Shown piece after piece: positions 43,111 to 52,239 of a DNA stretch of 64,000 nt. Origin of the DNA: Pseudomonas sp. Irchel s3h14 (lineage in GTDB: Bacteria > Pseudomonadota > Gammaproteobacteria > Pseudomonadales > Pseudomonadaceae); NCBI RefSeq assembly GCF_900187425.1, contig NZ_FYDJ01000007.1:283630-347629 (forward strand), read 5' to 3'. Under the pieces are notes generated by a model that did not search any database, had not been told where the DNA came from, and saw nothing but the letters and a program-made list of their open reading frames with translations. Each line of letters begins with the position of its first letter. Position 1 is the first letter of the stretch. The translations under genes and the position numbers were made by a program.

Positions 43111-44469
43111 ATGGCCTACGATTTTGACCTTTATGTAATTGGCGCCGGTTCCGGCGGTGTGCGGGCTGCGCGTTTTGCTGCCGGTTTTGGCGCGAAAGTG
43201 GCCGTGGCCGAGAGCCGCTATCTGGGCGGCACTTGTGTGAACGTCGGCTGTGTGCCGAAGAAGCTGCTGGTCTACGGCGCACACTTCGCCGAAGACTTCG
43301 AACAGTCTTCGGGTTTTGGCTGGACGCCGGGTGAAGCGAAATTCGATTGGGCGACGCTGATCGCCAACAAGGATCGCGAGATCAATCGCCTGAACGGCAT
43401 CTATCGCAATCTGCTGGTTAATAGTGGTGTGACCTTGCATGAAGGCCACGCCAAAATCGTTGATCCGCACCAGATCGAGATCAATGGCGAGCGCTACACC
43501 GCCAAAAACATCCTGATTGCTACCGGTGGATGGCCACAGATTCCGGAAATTCCGGGGCACGAGCACGCGATCAGTTCCAACCAGGCGTTTTTCCTCAAAG
43601 AATTGCCCAAGCGCGTTCTGGTGGTAGGCGGTGGTTACATCGCCGTCGAATTCGCCGGGATCTTCCACGGTCTGGGCGCCGACACCACGTTGCTTTATCG
43701 CGGTGAGCTGTTCCTGCGCGGCTTCGACGGTGCGGTGCGCAAACACCTGCAGGAAGAGCTGACCAAGCGCGGCATGAACCTGCAATTCAACGCCGACATC
43801 GAACGTATCGACAAACAGTCCGATGGCAGCCTGAAGGTGACCCTCAAGGACGGCCGTGAGCTGGAAGCGGATTGTGTGTTCTACGCCACCGGTCGACGTC
43901 CGATGCTCGACAATCTTGGGCTGGAGAACACCGGGGTTAAACTCGACAAGAAAGGTTTCGTCGAAGTCGACGAGCAGTATCAGACGGCTGAGCCGTCGAT
44001 CCTGGCGCTTGGCGATGTGATCGGGCGGGTTCAGCTGACGCCGGTGGCGTTGGCGGAAGGCATGGCCGTGGCGCGACGTTTGTTCCAGCCTGAGCAGTAT
44101 CGCCCGCTGGATTACAAGATGATCCCGACCGCAGTGTTCAGCTTGCCGAACATCGGCACGGTCGGTTTCACCGAGGAAGAGGCCCGGGAGGCCGGTCACG
44201 ATGTGGTGATCTTCGAAAGCCGCTTCCGTCCAATGAAACTGACCCTGACCGAATGCCAGGAACGCACCTTGATGAAGTTGGTGGTGGACGCCAAGACCGA
44301 CAAGGTTTTGGGCTGTCACATGGTCGGTCCGGAGGCTGGGGAAATTGTGCAGGGCTTGGCGATCGCCTTGAAAGCGGGTGCCACCAAGCGCGATTTCGAT
44401 GAAACCATCGGCGTGCACCCAACTGCCGCCGAAGAGTTCGTCACCATGCGCACGCCGGTCGCGGGTTAA
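43111..44469 (+). CDS. gor: Glutathione-disulfide reductase
   Basis: 452 residues from ATG 43111 behind GAGGAG. The FAD-binding N-terminus ([20 protein letters not shown]) is followed by the redox-active disulfide [13 protein letters not shown]. The NAD(P)H-binding motif [20 protein letters not shown] and the dimerisation domain ending [16 protein letters not shown] complete it. It regenerates glutathione in the cytoplasm. Its stop overlaps the stop of the convergent KfrA-like gene by four bases. Confidence 0.94.
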   Translation: MAYDFDLYVIGAGSGGVRAARFAAGFGAKVAVAESRYLGGTCVNVGCVPKKLLVYGAHFAEDFEQSSGFGWTPGEAKFDWATLIANKDREINRLNGIYRNLLVNSGVTLHEGHAKIVDPHQIEINGERYTAKNILIATGGWPQIPEIPGHEHAISSNQAFFLKELPKRVLVVGGGYIAVEFAGIFHGLGADTTLLYRGELFLRGFDGAVRKHLQEELTKRGMNLQFNADIERIDKQSDGSLKVTLKDGRELEADCVFYATGRRPMLDNLGLENTGVKLDKKGFVEVDEQYQTAEPSILALGDVIGRVQLTPVALAEGMAVARRLFQPEQYRPLDYKMIPTAVFSLPNIGTVGFTEEEAREAGHDVVIFESRFRPMKLTLTECQERTLMKLVVDAKTDKVLGCHMVGPEAGEIVQGLAIALKAGATKRDFDETIGVHPTAAEEFVTMRTPVAG

Positions 44470-45485
44470 TCGTCCTTTTTGGGGTCTGATGCGTCTGGCG
44501 CTGTCGCAATGACGGCCGCCAGGCGCACGCTCTCATCGAGGCTCGCCTGAGTCTTGAGCAACTCAATTTCCAGCGCTTTGTTTATCTGCGACTGTTCGTC
44601 GACGCTCTGTTTCAGCGACTGACTTTCCAGCAGGGCTGCGCGCAAGCGTTCCTGGAGGAGGGTGCGTTCGCTGTCGATACGGTTTACCTGTTCCAGTAGC
44701 TGATCCTGTCGAGCGTTGGTTTGCTTGAGTTGATCCTGCAACAGGCTCAACTCTCTCAGGGTGCCACGGTTCTCCGTTAACAAACGCTCGTTGTCACGGT
44801 GCAGTTGTGTGATCTCATCCTGGCGCACCAATGCGCTCTGCTGGGCCTGGCGCAATTCCATCTGAATCTGCTGCACCTGGCTTTCGTGGCGACGTTGCTC
44901 CTGCTCGCGCTGTTCTTTGACGGCGTTGCGGTAGTGTTCCAGGGCATCGCGAGCGTGCAGGTGTTTCTCTTCAAGGGAGCGGATCTGCTCATCCTTGTCT
45001 TGCAAGCGTAATTCGAAATCGGCCAGCGCCTGGTTCAGTCCGGCGTTGCGGGTTTGTTCGGTCTGCAGCATGGCGCGGGTTTCTTGCAGTGCTTCGGACT
45101 CTTGAGTTAGTGCCAGGCATTGAATCTCGTACTGCTGATGCAATTGCGTGTTGGCCTGCTGGGCTTCATGCAGTTGCGTATCCAACTCTTTCTTTTGTTT
45201 GTCGAACTGCTCGCGGGCCTGATCGATGGGTTCCTGAGCCTGCTCCTTGAGTCTTTGTGCCAGCCGCGAGACCAGTCCCGCCAGCTCATCATCAATAGGT
45301 TCTGGCGGCACTTCGACGCGTTCGCTGCCGTCATCCAGCTCCTTCAAATAGCGATGAATCGTGGTTTTCGAGCCCGTGTTGCCCATCTCGATCCGTACCG
45401 CATCAATGCTTGGGTTTTCGCCGCGAGCCAAAATTGCCAAGCGTGCTGCCTGGACCACTGCTTTGTTTACACCGCCACGAGCCAT
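44466..45485 (-). CDS. KfrA/TnpT-like coiled-coil DNA-binding protein
   Basis: 339 residues from ATG 45485, chosen by AGGAGAA upstream. The N-terminal 60 residues ([29 protein letters not shown]) form the KfrA-type helix-turn-helix domain. The rest is a very long coiled coil rich in Q, E, L and R (about residues 70-320). KfrA proteins bind repeated operators and autoregulate. In Tn4651 the similar TnpT protein is encoded divergently from the tyrosine recombinase TnpS, with the cointegrate-resolution site between them. The same layout and lengths occur here. A 9-bp inverted repeat sits just upstream. Confidence 0.78.
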   Translation of the reverse strand: MARGGVNKAVVQAARLAILARGENPSIDAVRIEMGNTGSKTTIHRYLKELDDGSERVEVPPEPIDDELAGLVSRLAQRLKEQAQEPIDQAREQFDKQKKELDTQLHEAQQANTQLHQQYEIQCLALTQESEALQETRAMLQTEQTRNAGLNQALADFELRLQDKDEQIRSLEEKHLHARDALEHYRNAVKEQREQEQRRHESQVQQIQMELRQAQQSALVRQDEITQLHRDNERLLTENRGTLRELSLLQDQLKQTNARQDQLLEQVNRIDSERTLLQERLRAALLESQSLKQSVDEQSQINKALEIELLKTQASLDESVRLAAVIATAPDASDPKKDD

Positions 45486-45509
45486 GAGTTCTCCTACGAT
45501 TTCGTACTG

Positions 45510-45543
45510 TGGTACATGCCACTTAAGTACACAATGTACCACG
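45510..45543. promoter_or_regulatory. Inverted repeat between the KfrA-like and recombinase genes
   Basis: GTGGTACAT (45510-45518) and ATGTACCAC (45535-45543) are perfect 9-bp inverted arms around a 16-base spacer; 11 of 13 bases match if each arm is extended outward. It can be the operator of the KfrA-like protein or part of a recombination site for the divergent tyrosine recombinase. Further GTAC motifs lie inside the spacer. Confidence 0.7.
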
Positions 45544-45663
45544 CTAACGAAAAAGTTAAAATACGATGGGTATTCATGCGGGATATACTGGTATTACCCC
45601 GTGTGATGAGCGCTACGTCACGTTTTCACCCGCCAAAGCGGTACGTTTTAGAGAGTTGAGCCG

Positions 45664-46608
45664 ATGACTGAGCTGGATCGTTACCTGCAAGCCGCCACCC
45701 GCGACAACACCCGTCGCAGCTACCGGGCGGCTATCGAGCATTTCGAAGTCAGTTGGGGCGGCTTCCTGCCGGCGACCAGTGACAGCGTCGCGCGTTACCT
45801 CGTGGCTCACGCGGGTGTGTTGTCGATCAATACCTTGAAGTTGCGTTTGTCAGCACTGGCGCAATGGCACAACAGTCAGGGTTTTCCTGATCCCACCAAG
45901 GCGCCAGTGGTGCGCAAGGTCTTCAAGGGCATTCGCGCGCTGCACCCGGCTCATGAAAAACAGGCCGAGCCGTTACAACTTCAGCATCTGGAGCAAGTGG
46001 TTGCCTGGTTGGATCAAGAAGCGCAAACCGCGAAAGCTGAACACGATCAACCGGCTCTGTTGCGGGCCAGGCGCGACAGGGCGCTGATTCTGTTGGGCTT
46101 CTGGCGCGGCTTTCGTAGCGATGAGTTGTGCCGGCTACAGATCGATCACGTGCAAGCGGCTGCCGGCTCAGGCATCACGCTCTATTTGCCGCGAACCAAG
46201 AGCGACCGCGAAAACCTCGGCAAGACTTACCAGACGCCCGCGTTGCAGCGCCTGTGCCCGGTGCAGGCGTACATCGACTGGATCACCGAAGCCGCGTTGG
46301 TTCGCGGGCCGGTATTCCGAGGCATCGACCGTTGGGGCCACCTGAGCGAGGAGGGGCTGCACGCCAATAGCGTAATCCCGTTACTGCGCCAGGCGCTGGA
46401 ACGTGCCGGCATCCCGGCCGAGCACTACACCAGCCACTCCTTGCGGCGCGGCTTTGCCACGTGGGCGCATCAGAGCGGGTGGGACTTGAAGTCGTTGATG
46501 AGTTACGTGGGCTGGAAGGATATGAAGTCCGCCATGCGCTATGTTGAAGCCAGCCCGTTTCTCGGGATGACACCGCTCGCGGAAAAAACCATTGGTGCTG
46601 CTAAGTAG
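45664..46608 (+). CDS. Tyrosine site-specific recombinase, TnpS-like
   Basis: 314 residues. The N-terminal SAM-like core-binding domain (about 1-100, TRRSYRAAIEHFEVSWGGFL) is followed by the catalytic domain. This shows LLGFWRGFRSDELCRLQIDH (first arginine), YLPRTKSDRENLGK (lysine), HSLRRGFATWAHQSGW (HxxR) and a final YVEASPF tyrosine segment, so all catalytic positions look present. It is divergent from the KfrA/TnpT-like gene as tnpS and tnpT are in Tn4651. No transposase or terminal repeats were seen nearby, so the pair is now a chromosomal module or a domesticated remnant. Confidence 0.85.
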   Translation: MTELDRYLQAATRDNTRRSYRAAIEHFEVSWGGFLPATSDSVARYLVAHAGVLSINTLKLRLSALAQWHNSQGFPDPTKAPVVRKVFKGIRALHPAHEKQAEPLQLQHLEQVVAWLDQEAQTAKAEHDQPALLRARRDRALILLGFWRGFRSDELCRLQIDHVQAAAGSGITLYLPRTKSDRENLGKTYQTPALQRLCPVQAYIDWITEAALVRGPVFRGIDRWGHLSEEGLHANSVIPLLRQALERAGIPAEHYTSHSLRRGFATWAHQSGWDLKSLMSYVGWKDMKSAMRYVEASPFLGMTPLAEKTIGAAK

Positions 46609-46753
46609 GTTTTCTTCTATTAATACGTTCGGCTAATAGCGAAAACCAATGAGCAGCATGAGCTTTGCCAATGAGCCATCCGGCAATCGAGTGGGTAGGA
46701 TTCACTCCATCAACTTCTCAACCAAACTTTTCAACCCTGACGGAGAGTCATCG

Positions 46754-47317
46754 ATGCCTATCATCAACAGCCAAGTTAAACCGTTCAAAGCTGACGCCTT
46801 TAAAAATGGCGACTTCGTAAAAGTGTCGGACGCTGACCTGAAAGGCAAATGGTCTGTCGTGTTCTTCTACCCTGCCGACTTCACCTTCGTTTGCCCGACC
46901 GAACTGGAAGACCTGGCTGACAACTACGACGCGTTCCAGAAGCTGGGCGTCGAGATCTACAGCGTTTCCACCGATACCCACTTTGCCCACGCTGCCTGGC
47001 ACAACACTTCGCCAGCCATCGGCAAAATCCAGTACACCATGATAGGCGACCCGACCCACGCCATCTCCCGCAACTTCGACGTGCTGATCGAAGAAGCAGG
47101 TCTGGCTGACCGTGGCACCTTCGTGATCAACCCAGAAGGCCAGATCAAAATCGTTGAACTGAATGATGGCGGCGTTGGCCGTGACGCTTCCGAGCTGCTG
47201 CGCAAAATCAAGGCTGCTCAGTACGTCGCTGCTCACCCAGGCCAGGTTTGCCCAGCCAAGTGGAAAGAAGGCGAGGCCACTCTGGCTCCGTCCCTGGACC
47301 TGGTCGGCAAGATCTAA
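46754..47317 (+). CDS. ahpC: Alkyl hydroperoxide reductase peroxiredoxin subunit
   Basis: 187 residues from ATG 46754 behind CGGAGAG; a longer frame to 46649 lacks similarity. Peroxidatic Cys47 lies in FTFVCPTE and resolving Cys166 in PGQVCPAKW, the typical 2-Cys AhpC arrangement. It reduces peroxides and peroxynitrite and is recycled by AhpF, encoded 127 bases downstream beyond a terminator. An inverted CTATTA/TAATAG pair at 46617-46639 lies in the upstream gap, but it does not fit the OxyR spacing. Confidence 0.95.
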   Translation: MPIINSQVKPFKADAFKNGDFVKVSDADLKGKWSVVFFYPADFTFVCPTELEDLADNYDAFQKLGVEIYSVSTDTHFAHAAWHNTSPAIGKIQYTMIGDPTHAISRNFDVLIEEAGLADRGTFVINPEGQIKIVELNDGGVGRDASELLRKIKAAQYVAAHPGQVCPAKWKEGEATLAPSLDLVGKI

Positions 47318-47378
47318 GTCTGTGGATCGCATCATCAGGGCGGGTTTCCGCACCTAAGTAAGCTGCAACCGCCCAATA

Positions 47379-47415
47379 AAAACGCCCGGGCGAGATTCGC
47401 TCGGGCGTTTTTTTT
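47379..47415 (+). terminator. Terminator between ahpC and ahpF
   Basis: AAACGCCCGGGCGA and TCGCTCGGGCGTTT pair with one G-T wobble around a 4-base loop and are followed by eight or more T residues. It should let ahpC be expressed at a higher level than ahpF. Confidence 0.9.
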
Positions 47416-47443
47416 ATGTCTTTTGAAAAAGGAAATCGCCCGT

Positions 47444-49006
47444 ATGTTGGACGCCAATCTTAAAGCCCAGTTGAAATCGTACCTGGAACGGGTCACCCAA
47501 CCGATCGAGATCATCGCCTCCCTCGACGACGGTGCGAAATCCCAGGAAATGCTCGCATTACTCAAAGACGTTGCCAGTCTTTCCAACCAGATTACGTTGC
47601 TCGACAACGGTGACGATGCGCGTAAACCATCGTTCTCGATCAACCGCCCGGGTGCCGATATCAGCCTGCGTTTCGCCGGCATCCCGATGGGCCACGAATT
47701 CACATCCTTGGTGCTGGCCTTGCTGCAAGTCGGCGGCCACCCTTCGAAAGCCAGTGTTGAAGTGATCGAACAGATCCGTTCGCTCAAAGGCGAGTTCAGC
47801 TTCGAGACTTACTTCTCGCTGTCCTGCCAAAACTGCCCGGACGTAGTCCAGGCATTGAACCTGATGGCCGTGCTGAACCCGAACATCCGCCACGTCGCCA
47901 TTGACGGTGCGCTGTTCCAGGCTGAAGTCGATGACCGTCAGATCATGGCCGTGCCAAGCGTTTACCTGAACGGCGTGAACTTCGGTCAGGGCCGTATGGG
48001 CCTGGAAGAAATTCTTGCCAAGATCGACACCAGCGGTATCGAACGTCAAGCCGAGAAGATCAGCGCCAAAGAAGCCTTCGACGTACTGGTCGTCGGTGGT
48101 GGCCCGGCCGGTGCTTCGGCTGCAATCTACGCCGCCCGTAAAGGCATTCGCACCGGCGTGGCAGCTGAGCGTTTCGGTGGGCAGGTGCTCGACACCATGG
48201 CTATCGAGAACTTCATCTCCGTGCAGGAAACCGAAGGGCCGAAACTGGCCGTGGCGCTGGAAGAGCACGTCAAGCAATACGACGTCGATATCATGAACCT
48301 GCAACGCGCCGACAAGTTGGTGCCGGGCAAGAACGGCGAGTTGCACGAAGTCCACTTCGCCAGCGGCGCGACCCTGAAAGCCAAGACTGTGATCCTGGCG
48401 ACCGGTGCGCGGTGGCGTGAAATGAACGTTCCGGGCGAGCAGCAATACCGCAACAAAGGCGTGGCGTACTGCCCGCACTGCGACGGTCCGCTGTTCAAAG
48501 GCAAGCGTGTGGCGGTAATTGGCGGCGGTAACTCCGGTGTTGAAGCGGCCATCGACCTGGCGGGTATCGTGTCCCACGTAACACTGCTGGAGTTCGATGT
48601 GCAGCTGCGCGCCGATGCGGTCTTGCAGCGCAAGTTGCACAGCCTGCCGAACGTCACCGTGATCACCAGTGCGCAAACCACTGAAGTGTTGGGGGACGGT
48701 CAGAAGGTCAACGGCCTGCGCTACAAGGATCGTCAGTCGGACGAGTTGCGTAACGTCGAGCTGGAAGGGATCTTCGTGCAGATCGGCTTGCTGCCCAACA
48801 CCGACTGGCTCAAAGGCACCATCGAGTTGTCGCCTCGCGGTGAGATCATCGTCGATGCTCGCGGTGAGACATCGATGCCGGGCGTGTTCGCTGCCGGTGA
48901 CGTGACCACCGTGCCGTACAAGCAGATCGTGATTGCGGTGGGCGAGGGCGCCAAAGCCTCCCTGAGCGCATTCGATCACCTGATCCGGACTTCGGCCCCG
49001 GCATAA
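47444..49006 (+). CDS. ahpF: Alkyl hydroperoxide reductase flavoprotein subunit
   Basis: 520 residues from ATG 47444, matching the usual AhpF length. The N-terminal double-thioredoxin-fold domain carries the CxxC at Cys128/Cys131 ([11 protein letters not shown]). The C-terminal flavoprotein has the FAD motif [20 protein letters not shown], the CPHCDGP disulfide and the NADH motif [20 protein letters not shown]. It passes electrons from NADH through FAD and the two disulfides to AhpC. A strong terminator follows. Confidence 0.95.
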   Translation: MLDANLKAQLKSYLERVTQPIEIIASLDDGAKSQEMLALLKDVASLSNQITLLDNGDDARKPSFSINRPGADISLRFAGIPMGHEFTSLVLALLQVGGHPSKASVEVIEQIRSLKGEFSFETYFSLSCQNCPDVVQALNLMAVLNPNIRHVAIDGALFQAEVDDRQIMAVPSVYLNGVNFGQGRMGLEEILAKIDTSGIERQAEKISAKEAFDVLVVGGGPAGASAAIYAARKGIRTGVAAERFGGQVLDTMAIENFISVQETEGPKLAVALEEHVKQYDVDIMNLQRADKLVPGKNGELHEVHFASGATLKAKTVILATGARWREMNVPGEQQYRNKGVAYCPHCDGPLFKGKRVAVIGGGNSGVEAAIDLAGIVSHVTLLEFDVQLRADAVLQRKLHSLPNVTVITSAQTTEVLGDGQKVNGLRYKDRQSDELRNVELEGIFVQIGLLPNTDWLKGTIELSPRGEIIVDARGETSMPGVFAAGDVTTVPYKQIVIAVGEGAKASLSAFDHLIRTSAPA

Positions 49007-49026
49007 AACCCGACGCTGAAAACACA

Positions 49027-49057
49027 AAAACCCCATGAGCAATCATGGGGTTTTTTT
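49027..49057 (+). terminator. ahpF terminator
   Basis: AAAACCCCATGA and TCATGGGGTTTT pair around GCAA and are followed by a T-run. It starts 21 bases after the ahpF stop. Confidence 0.92.
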
Positions 49058-49068
49058 GTGCTTCACAC

Positions 49069-49178
49069 TGATCGTTCCCACGCTCTGCGTGGGAATGCAG
49101 CCCGGGACGCTCTGCGTCCCAAAAGCGTGACGCAGAGCGTCACAGGAGGCGTTACCACGCAGAGCGTGGGAACGATCA
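49069..49178. repeat. Palindromic repeat family TGATCGTTCCCACGC, long copy
   Basis: The outer arms TGATCGTTCCCACGCTCTGC and its complement enclose inner GGGACGCTCTGCGTCCC and GTGACGCAGAGCGTCAC palindromes. The same outer arms occur at 55542-55574 (short form) and 59713-59827 (long form). These are widespread in fluorescent pseudomonads and sit here between convergent gene ends. Confidence 0.9.
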
Positions 49179-49192
49179 TTTCTGTGTCGGGC

Positions 49193-49714
49193 TTAAAGCG
49201 GTGCAGGCTGGATGATCTCAACCCAGTACGCATCCGGGTCTTTGATGAACGCCAGGCTCTTCATACGGCCGTCATTCAGGCGCTTCTGGAAATCGCAGCC
49301 CAGCGCTTCGAAGCGCTCGCACGCAGCGACGATATCCGGCACCGAGATGCAGATGTGACCAAAACCGCGCGGGTCGGTGTTGCCGTTGTGGTAAGCGAAA
49401 TCCGCGTCGTTCTCGGTGCCGTGGTTGTGGGTCAGTTCGAGAATGCCGGGGATCGACTTCATCCACTCGGTGCGAGCAGCGGCGTCAGCCGGGATCTGGT
49501 TTTTATCGACCAGCGCCAGGAAGTAAAGGCTGAACTCGGCTTCCGGGAAATCGCGTTTTTCCACCAGCGAGAAACCCAAAATGCGCGTGTAGAAATCCAG
49601 GGACTTGGTGATGTCCTTGACCCGCAGCATGGTGTGGTTGAAGACGAACTTCTGGGTGGCGGTGTCAGGTTGGGCGGTGACGCCTGGGAAGGTGTTCAAT
49701 TCGTGCAGGCTCAT
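49193..49714 (-). CDS. gloA: Lactoylglutathione lyase (glyoxalase I)
   Basis: 173 residues, with the VOC-fold pattern FNHTMLRVKDITKSLDFYTR, ILELTHNHGTE, GFGHICISVPDIVAACERFE and KDPDAYWVEIIQP. The metal-ligand residues (His in NHTMLRVKD, Glu in ILELTHN, His in FGHICI, Glu in WVEII) are all present. It converts the methylglyoxal-glutathione hemithioacetal to lactoylglutathione. The longer internal loop (DKNQIPADAAARTEW) fits the Pseudomonas/eukaryote-like glyoxalase I type. Single gene, start ATG 49714. Confidence 0.93.
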   Translation of the reverse strand: MSLHELNTFPGVTAQPDTATQKFVFNHTMLRVKDITKSLDFYTRILGFSLVEKRDFPEAEFSLYFLALVDKNQIPADAAARTEWMKSIPGILELTHNHGTENDADFAYHNGNTDPRGFGHICISVPDIVAACERFEALGCDFQKRLNDGRMKSLAFIKDPDAYWVEIIQPAPL

Positions 49715-49859
49715 GGGCCCTCCGGAAAATAAGTGGGGCTAACGAATGGCGACAATGATACGCAAGGGCTCGGACATCGCCAAACCCAAACAGTCGGCTA
49801 TTGCCTGACAGACGGGTGAGGCTCAGACTTTACGGTTCAATCCGTGAGTGTTCATTGCA

Positions 49860-50384
49860 ATGATTCGTTTCTGTAAATCGATGGTCGTCCTGATCTGCGT
49901 GCTTTCAGGTGTTAACAGCGCTCACGCAGACGAGCCAATCATGACCTGGCCCAACGGCTGGGAGGTCGAAGCTGTCCCACAAGATGACGCCAACACCCAC
50001 GTTTCCCGCCAGCGCGCGGTGAAGAACGATCAGGACGGCACGCCGGTAATGGTGATGGAATTGACCATGACTCAGGTGGAAAGTGGTCATCAGGTGAATC
50101 TGCAAGGCGTGTTGCTGGAGATGCGCAAGTCGGTGCAGAAGGACTTCTTTCAAGGCGGTTATCAAAGTGTCTGCAACAAGATTCACTCGACGACGTTGAG
50201 CCGTTTATCAGCGCTGGAAACTACCTGCACGATCACGCAGAACGGAAGGCATGTGCTCTCTCAAACATTGGTTGCCGCCGTGGATTCCGATAAGGCCTAT
50301 GTTCTTTCCTACGCGGGGCAGGCTGAGGTTTATAAGGCAAGTCAGGATGAAATAGACGCGGCCCGTAACAGCTTGAAACTTTAG
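49860..50384 (+). CDS. Secreted hypothetical protein (DUF4946-like)
   Basis: 174 residues from ATG 49860; a GTG at 49848 would add four residues. A signal peptide (MVVLICVLSGVNSAHA-DEP) precedes WPNGWEVEAVPQDDANTHVS, a set of beta strands with VMVMELTMTQVESGHQV, and two cysteines (VCNKIHS, TTCTITQ). This resembles small periplasmic proteins of Pseudomonas grouped as DUF4946. The function is unknown. The region after it contains no gene until the mvaT-like locus. Confidence 0.7.
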   Translation: MIRFCKSMVVLICVLSGVNSAHADEPIMTWPNGWEVEAVPQDDANTHVSRQRAVKNDQDGTPVMVMELTMTQVESGHQVNLQGVLLEMRKSVQKDFFQGGYQSVCNKIHSTTLSRLSALETTCTITQNGRHVLSQTLVAAVDSDKAYVLSYAGQAEVYKASQDEIDAARNSLKL

Positions 50385-50515
50385 TTAAAGATTTCAATGG
50401 CTGCCGATTTCAGCGCATTCTGAAATTTTTAGATACCCAAACGGATTAAGCACAAAGTTATTCAGCAAGTAGCGAGTTGATCGACGCCAATCGTTGCATT
50501 TAGAAGGCGTCCGTG

Positions 50516-50543
50516 AAAAAGCCCTGCATTGGCAGGGCTTTTT
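50516..50543. terminator. Bidirectional terminator after the mvaT-like gene
   Basis: AAAAAGCCCTGC and GCAGGGCTTTTT pair around ATTG, with an A-run on one side and T-run on the other. It lies 15 bases beyond the stop of the minus-strand mvaT-like gene and 132 bases beyond the plus-strand DUF4946-like gene. Confidence 0.9.
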
Positions 50544-50558
50544 TGTCACCGCGAGTAC

Positions 50559-50921
50559 TTAGCCACGCAGCCAGGAATCAACGGTAGCTGCACCGTATTG
50601 TTCCTTCCAGGCTTTCAGGCCGCGGTGGTTGCCACCCTTGGTTTCAATCAGTTCACCGGTGTGCGGATTCTGATAAACCTTGACCACGCGAGCGCGGCGG
50701 GTTTTAGGCGTTGCCTGTTGCAGACCGGATTTTGCCGGGTTCGGATCGAGAATGGCGATGATGTCGCGCAGGCTCTTGCCGTAGGTTTTCATCAGCCCCT
50801 GGAGCTTTTCTTCGAATTCGATTTCTTTCTTGAGCCCGGCATCATTCTTCAGGGTTTCCAGCTGCTTGAGCTGCTCTTGAAGGGCCTTTTCAGCTGCACG
50901 AAATTCAGCGAGTCTGGACAA
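50559..50921 (-). CDS. H-NS-family silencer, MvaT/MvaU type
   Basis: 120 residues from the TTG at 50921, which has GGAG at the right distance (GGAGTAAAGATA before TTG) and gives the family start SRLAEFRAAEKALQEQL. An ATG at 50963 would add 14 unrelated residues. An N-terminal coiled coil for oligomerisation (about 1-55) is followed by the DNA-binding domain KTRRARVVKVYQNPHTGELI with ETKGGNHRGLKAWKEQYG. MvaT/MvaU proteins silence AT-rich foreign DNA in pseudomonads. Which paralogue this is cannot be decided here. A bidirectional terminator follows. Confidence 0.9.
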   Translation of the reverse strand: MSRLAEFRAAEKALQEQLKQLETLKNDAGLKKEIEFEEKLQGLMKTYGKSLRDIIAILDPNPAKSGLQQATPKTRRARVVKVYQNPHTGELIETKGGNHRGLKAWKEQYGAATVDSWLRG

Positions 50922-51154
50922 TATCTTTACTCCAATAGTGTGTTTGGCTGATACCAACCGCAAACAAAGCTATAAGCCAAGAGCCTTGAAGCGACCCGGT
51001 GATAATGGCTCACCTGCCAATCTAGCGCAGGCATGAAAAATTGTAGTAGTTAATTGGTCAAGAGTAAATCCTGTCTTTTTCTTCATGTAACAACAGTAGT
51101 CTTTTGATTCAAATTGGGGCGCGATCTCCTTGTCTCGTCGCTGAGCGCCGCTAG

Positions 51155-51284
51155 TTAATGGTGACTTAATGCGTTAATGAAGTCCGCGCCGGGCATTGGC
51201 CGGCCGAATAGATAACCTTGCAAGAAGTTCACGCCGTGGGCGGTCAGATAATCACTTTGCTCCACAGGCCCTCGGTAAGTGTGC
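51155..51284 (-). pseudogene. C-terminal remnant of an EAL-domain phosphodiesterase
   Basis: On the minus strand one frame reads VEQSDYLTAHGVNFLQGYLF followed by GRPMPGADFINAL and a stop at 51155. This is the C-terminal end of an EAL c-di-GMP phosphodiesterase domain (compare the usual DLLQGYLFGRPMP). Similarity fades upstream near 51284, where the LysR gene ends. The rest of the EAL gene has been replaced or deleted, so this is a scar. Confidence 0.75.
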
Positions 51285-51287
51285 CGC

Positions 51288-52160
51288 TTAGCGGTAGTTC
51301 AGACGCTCGGCCAGTTTGATAAAAGCCAGCGTCGCGGGTGATGACTGGCGCTGGTCGAGCACCGCCAGACCAACCTGGCGTGTGACCGTTGGCGATAGCG
51401 GTCTTTTTACGTAGCGACCGTCGCGATCATCGGGCAATGAGCTTTCGGCGACGACCGTCAGCGCATCGCCTCGGCCAACGGTGTCCAGCGTGCTCAGTAG
51501 TTGCGAGCAGCGATAACGGATGTTCGGTGTCAGCCGGGCGGCACTGAACAGCCGCGACACCAGTTCCGACGAACCGGCCTCAGTCAAGACAAAGGGGTCG
51601 TTACACAAATCGCTCAGGGTCAGGCTGTCGCGACGGGTCAGCGGATGATCGACGGGCAGCAGCGCAACCATCTGGTCTTTGATCAGTGCAAAGGTGTCGA
51701 ACCGCTCCTCCGGCAATACCACGAAGCCGATATCGATCCGACGCTCCTCCAGCCACTGGATCACCTGCCGGTCCGGGCCTTCGTCAATGTGGACCTCGAT
51801 GCCCGGGTGAGCCGCGCGGTAGTGCTGCAGGATCAACGGCAGCAGTTTGATCGATGAGGTCGGGCCGAAAGAGCCGATGCGCAACGTGCCGCGTTTCATT
51901 CCGCGAGCATCGGCCGCTTCCTGGCGCAAGGTGTTGGCCAGGCCCAGCATCGCCCGGGCGCGCAGCAAAAGCTGTTGGCCGATGTCGCTGAGTTCGACCC
52001 TAGACTGATGCCGGCGCAGCAGCTCGACGCCCAATTCCTGTTCCAGCGACTTGAGGGCGTGAGAGACCGCGGATTGGGAAATCCCCAAGCGATTGGCTGC
52101 CGCGGTAAAGCCTTGAAGCTCGGCGACCAGAGAAAAGATCTCGAGTTGGGTAAGGGTCAT
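51288..52160 (-). CDS. LysR-family transcriptional regulator
   Basis: 290 residues. The N-terminal winged helix is typical (TLTQLEIFSLVAELQGFTAA, LGISQSAVSHALKSLEQELG). The effector domain contains GTLRIGSFGPTSSIKLLPLI and PGIEVHIDEGPDRQVIQWLE. It diverges from the EamA transporter gene at 52240 with an 79-base gap, the classic layout for a regulator of its neighbour. The coinducer is unknown. Its 3' end abuts the EAL remnant. Confidence 0.9.
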   Translation of the reverse strand: MTLTQLEIFSLVAELQGFTAAANRLGISQSAVSHALKSLEQELGVELLRRHQSRVELSDIGQQLLLRARAMLGLANTLRQEAADARGMKRGTLRIGSFGPTSSIKLLPLILQHYRAAHPGIEVHIDEGPDRQVIQWLEERRIDIGFVVLPEERFDTFALIKDQMVALLPVDHPLTRRDSLTLSDLCNDPFVLTEAGSSELVSRLFSAARLTPNIRYRCSQLLSTLDTVGRGDALTVVAESSLPDDRDGRYVKRPLSPTVTRQVGLAVLDQRQSSPATLAFIKLAERLNYR

Positions 52161-52239
52161 GAGTGATTACTCATTTTACGATGAGGAGGTATTAGTCGAA
52201 TGATACGTCATCTCCCCCGATTTCTCGTTCTGGAAACCT

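Noticed and set aside
42127..44418. A 763-residue open frame on the minus strand
   Set aside because: It runs antisense through galU and gor and has the low-complexity composition of a shadow frame in GC-rich DNA.
46617..46639. An OxyR site upstream of ahpC
   Set aside because: CTATTA and TAATAG form an inverted pair, but the spacing does not match the ATAG-N7-CTAT pattern.
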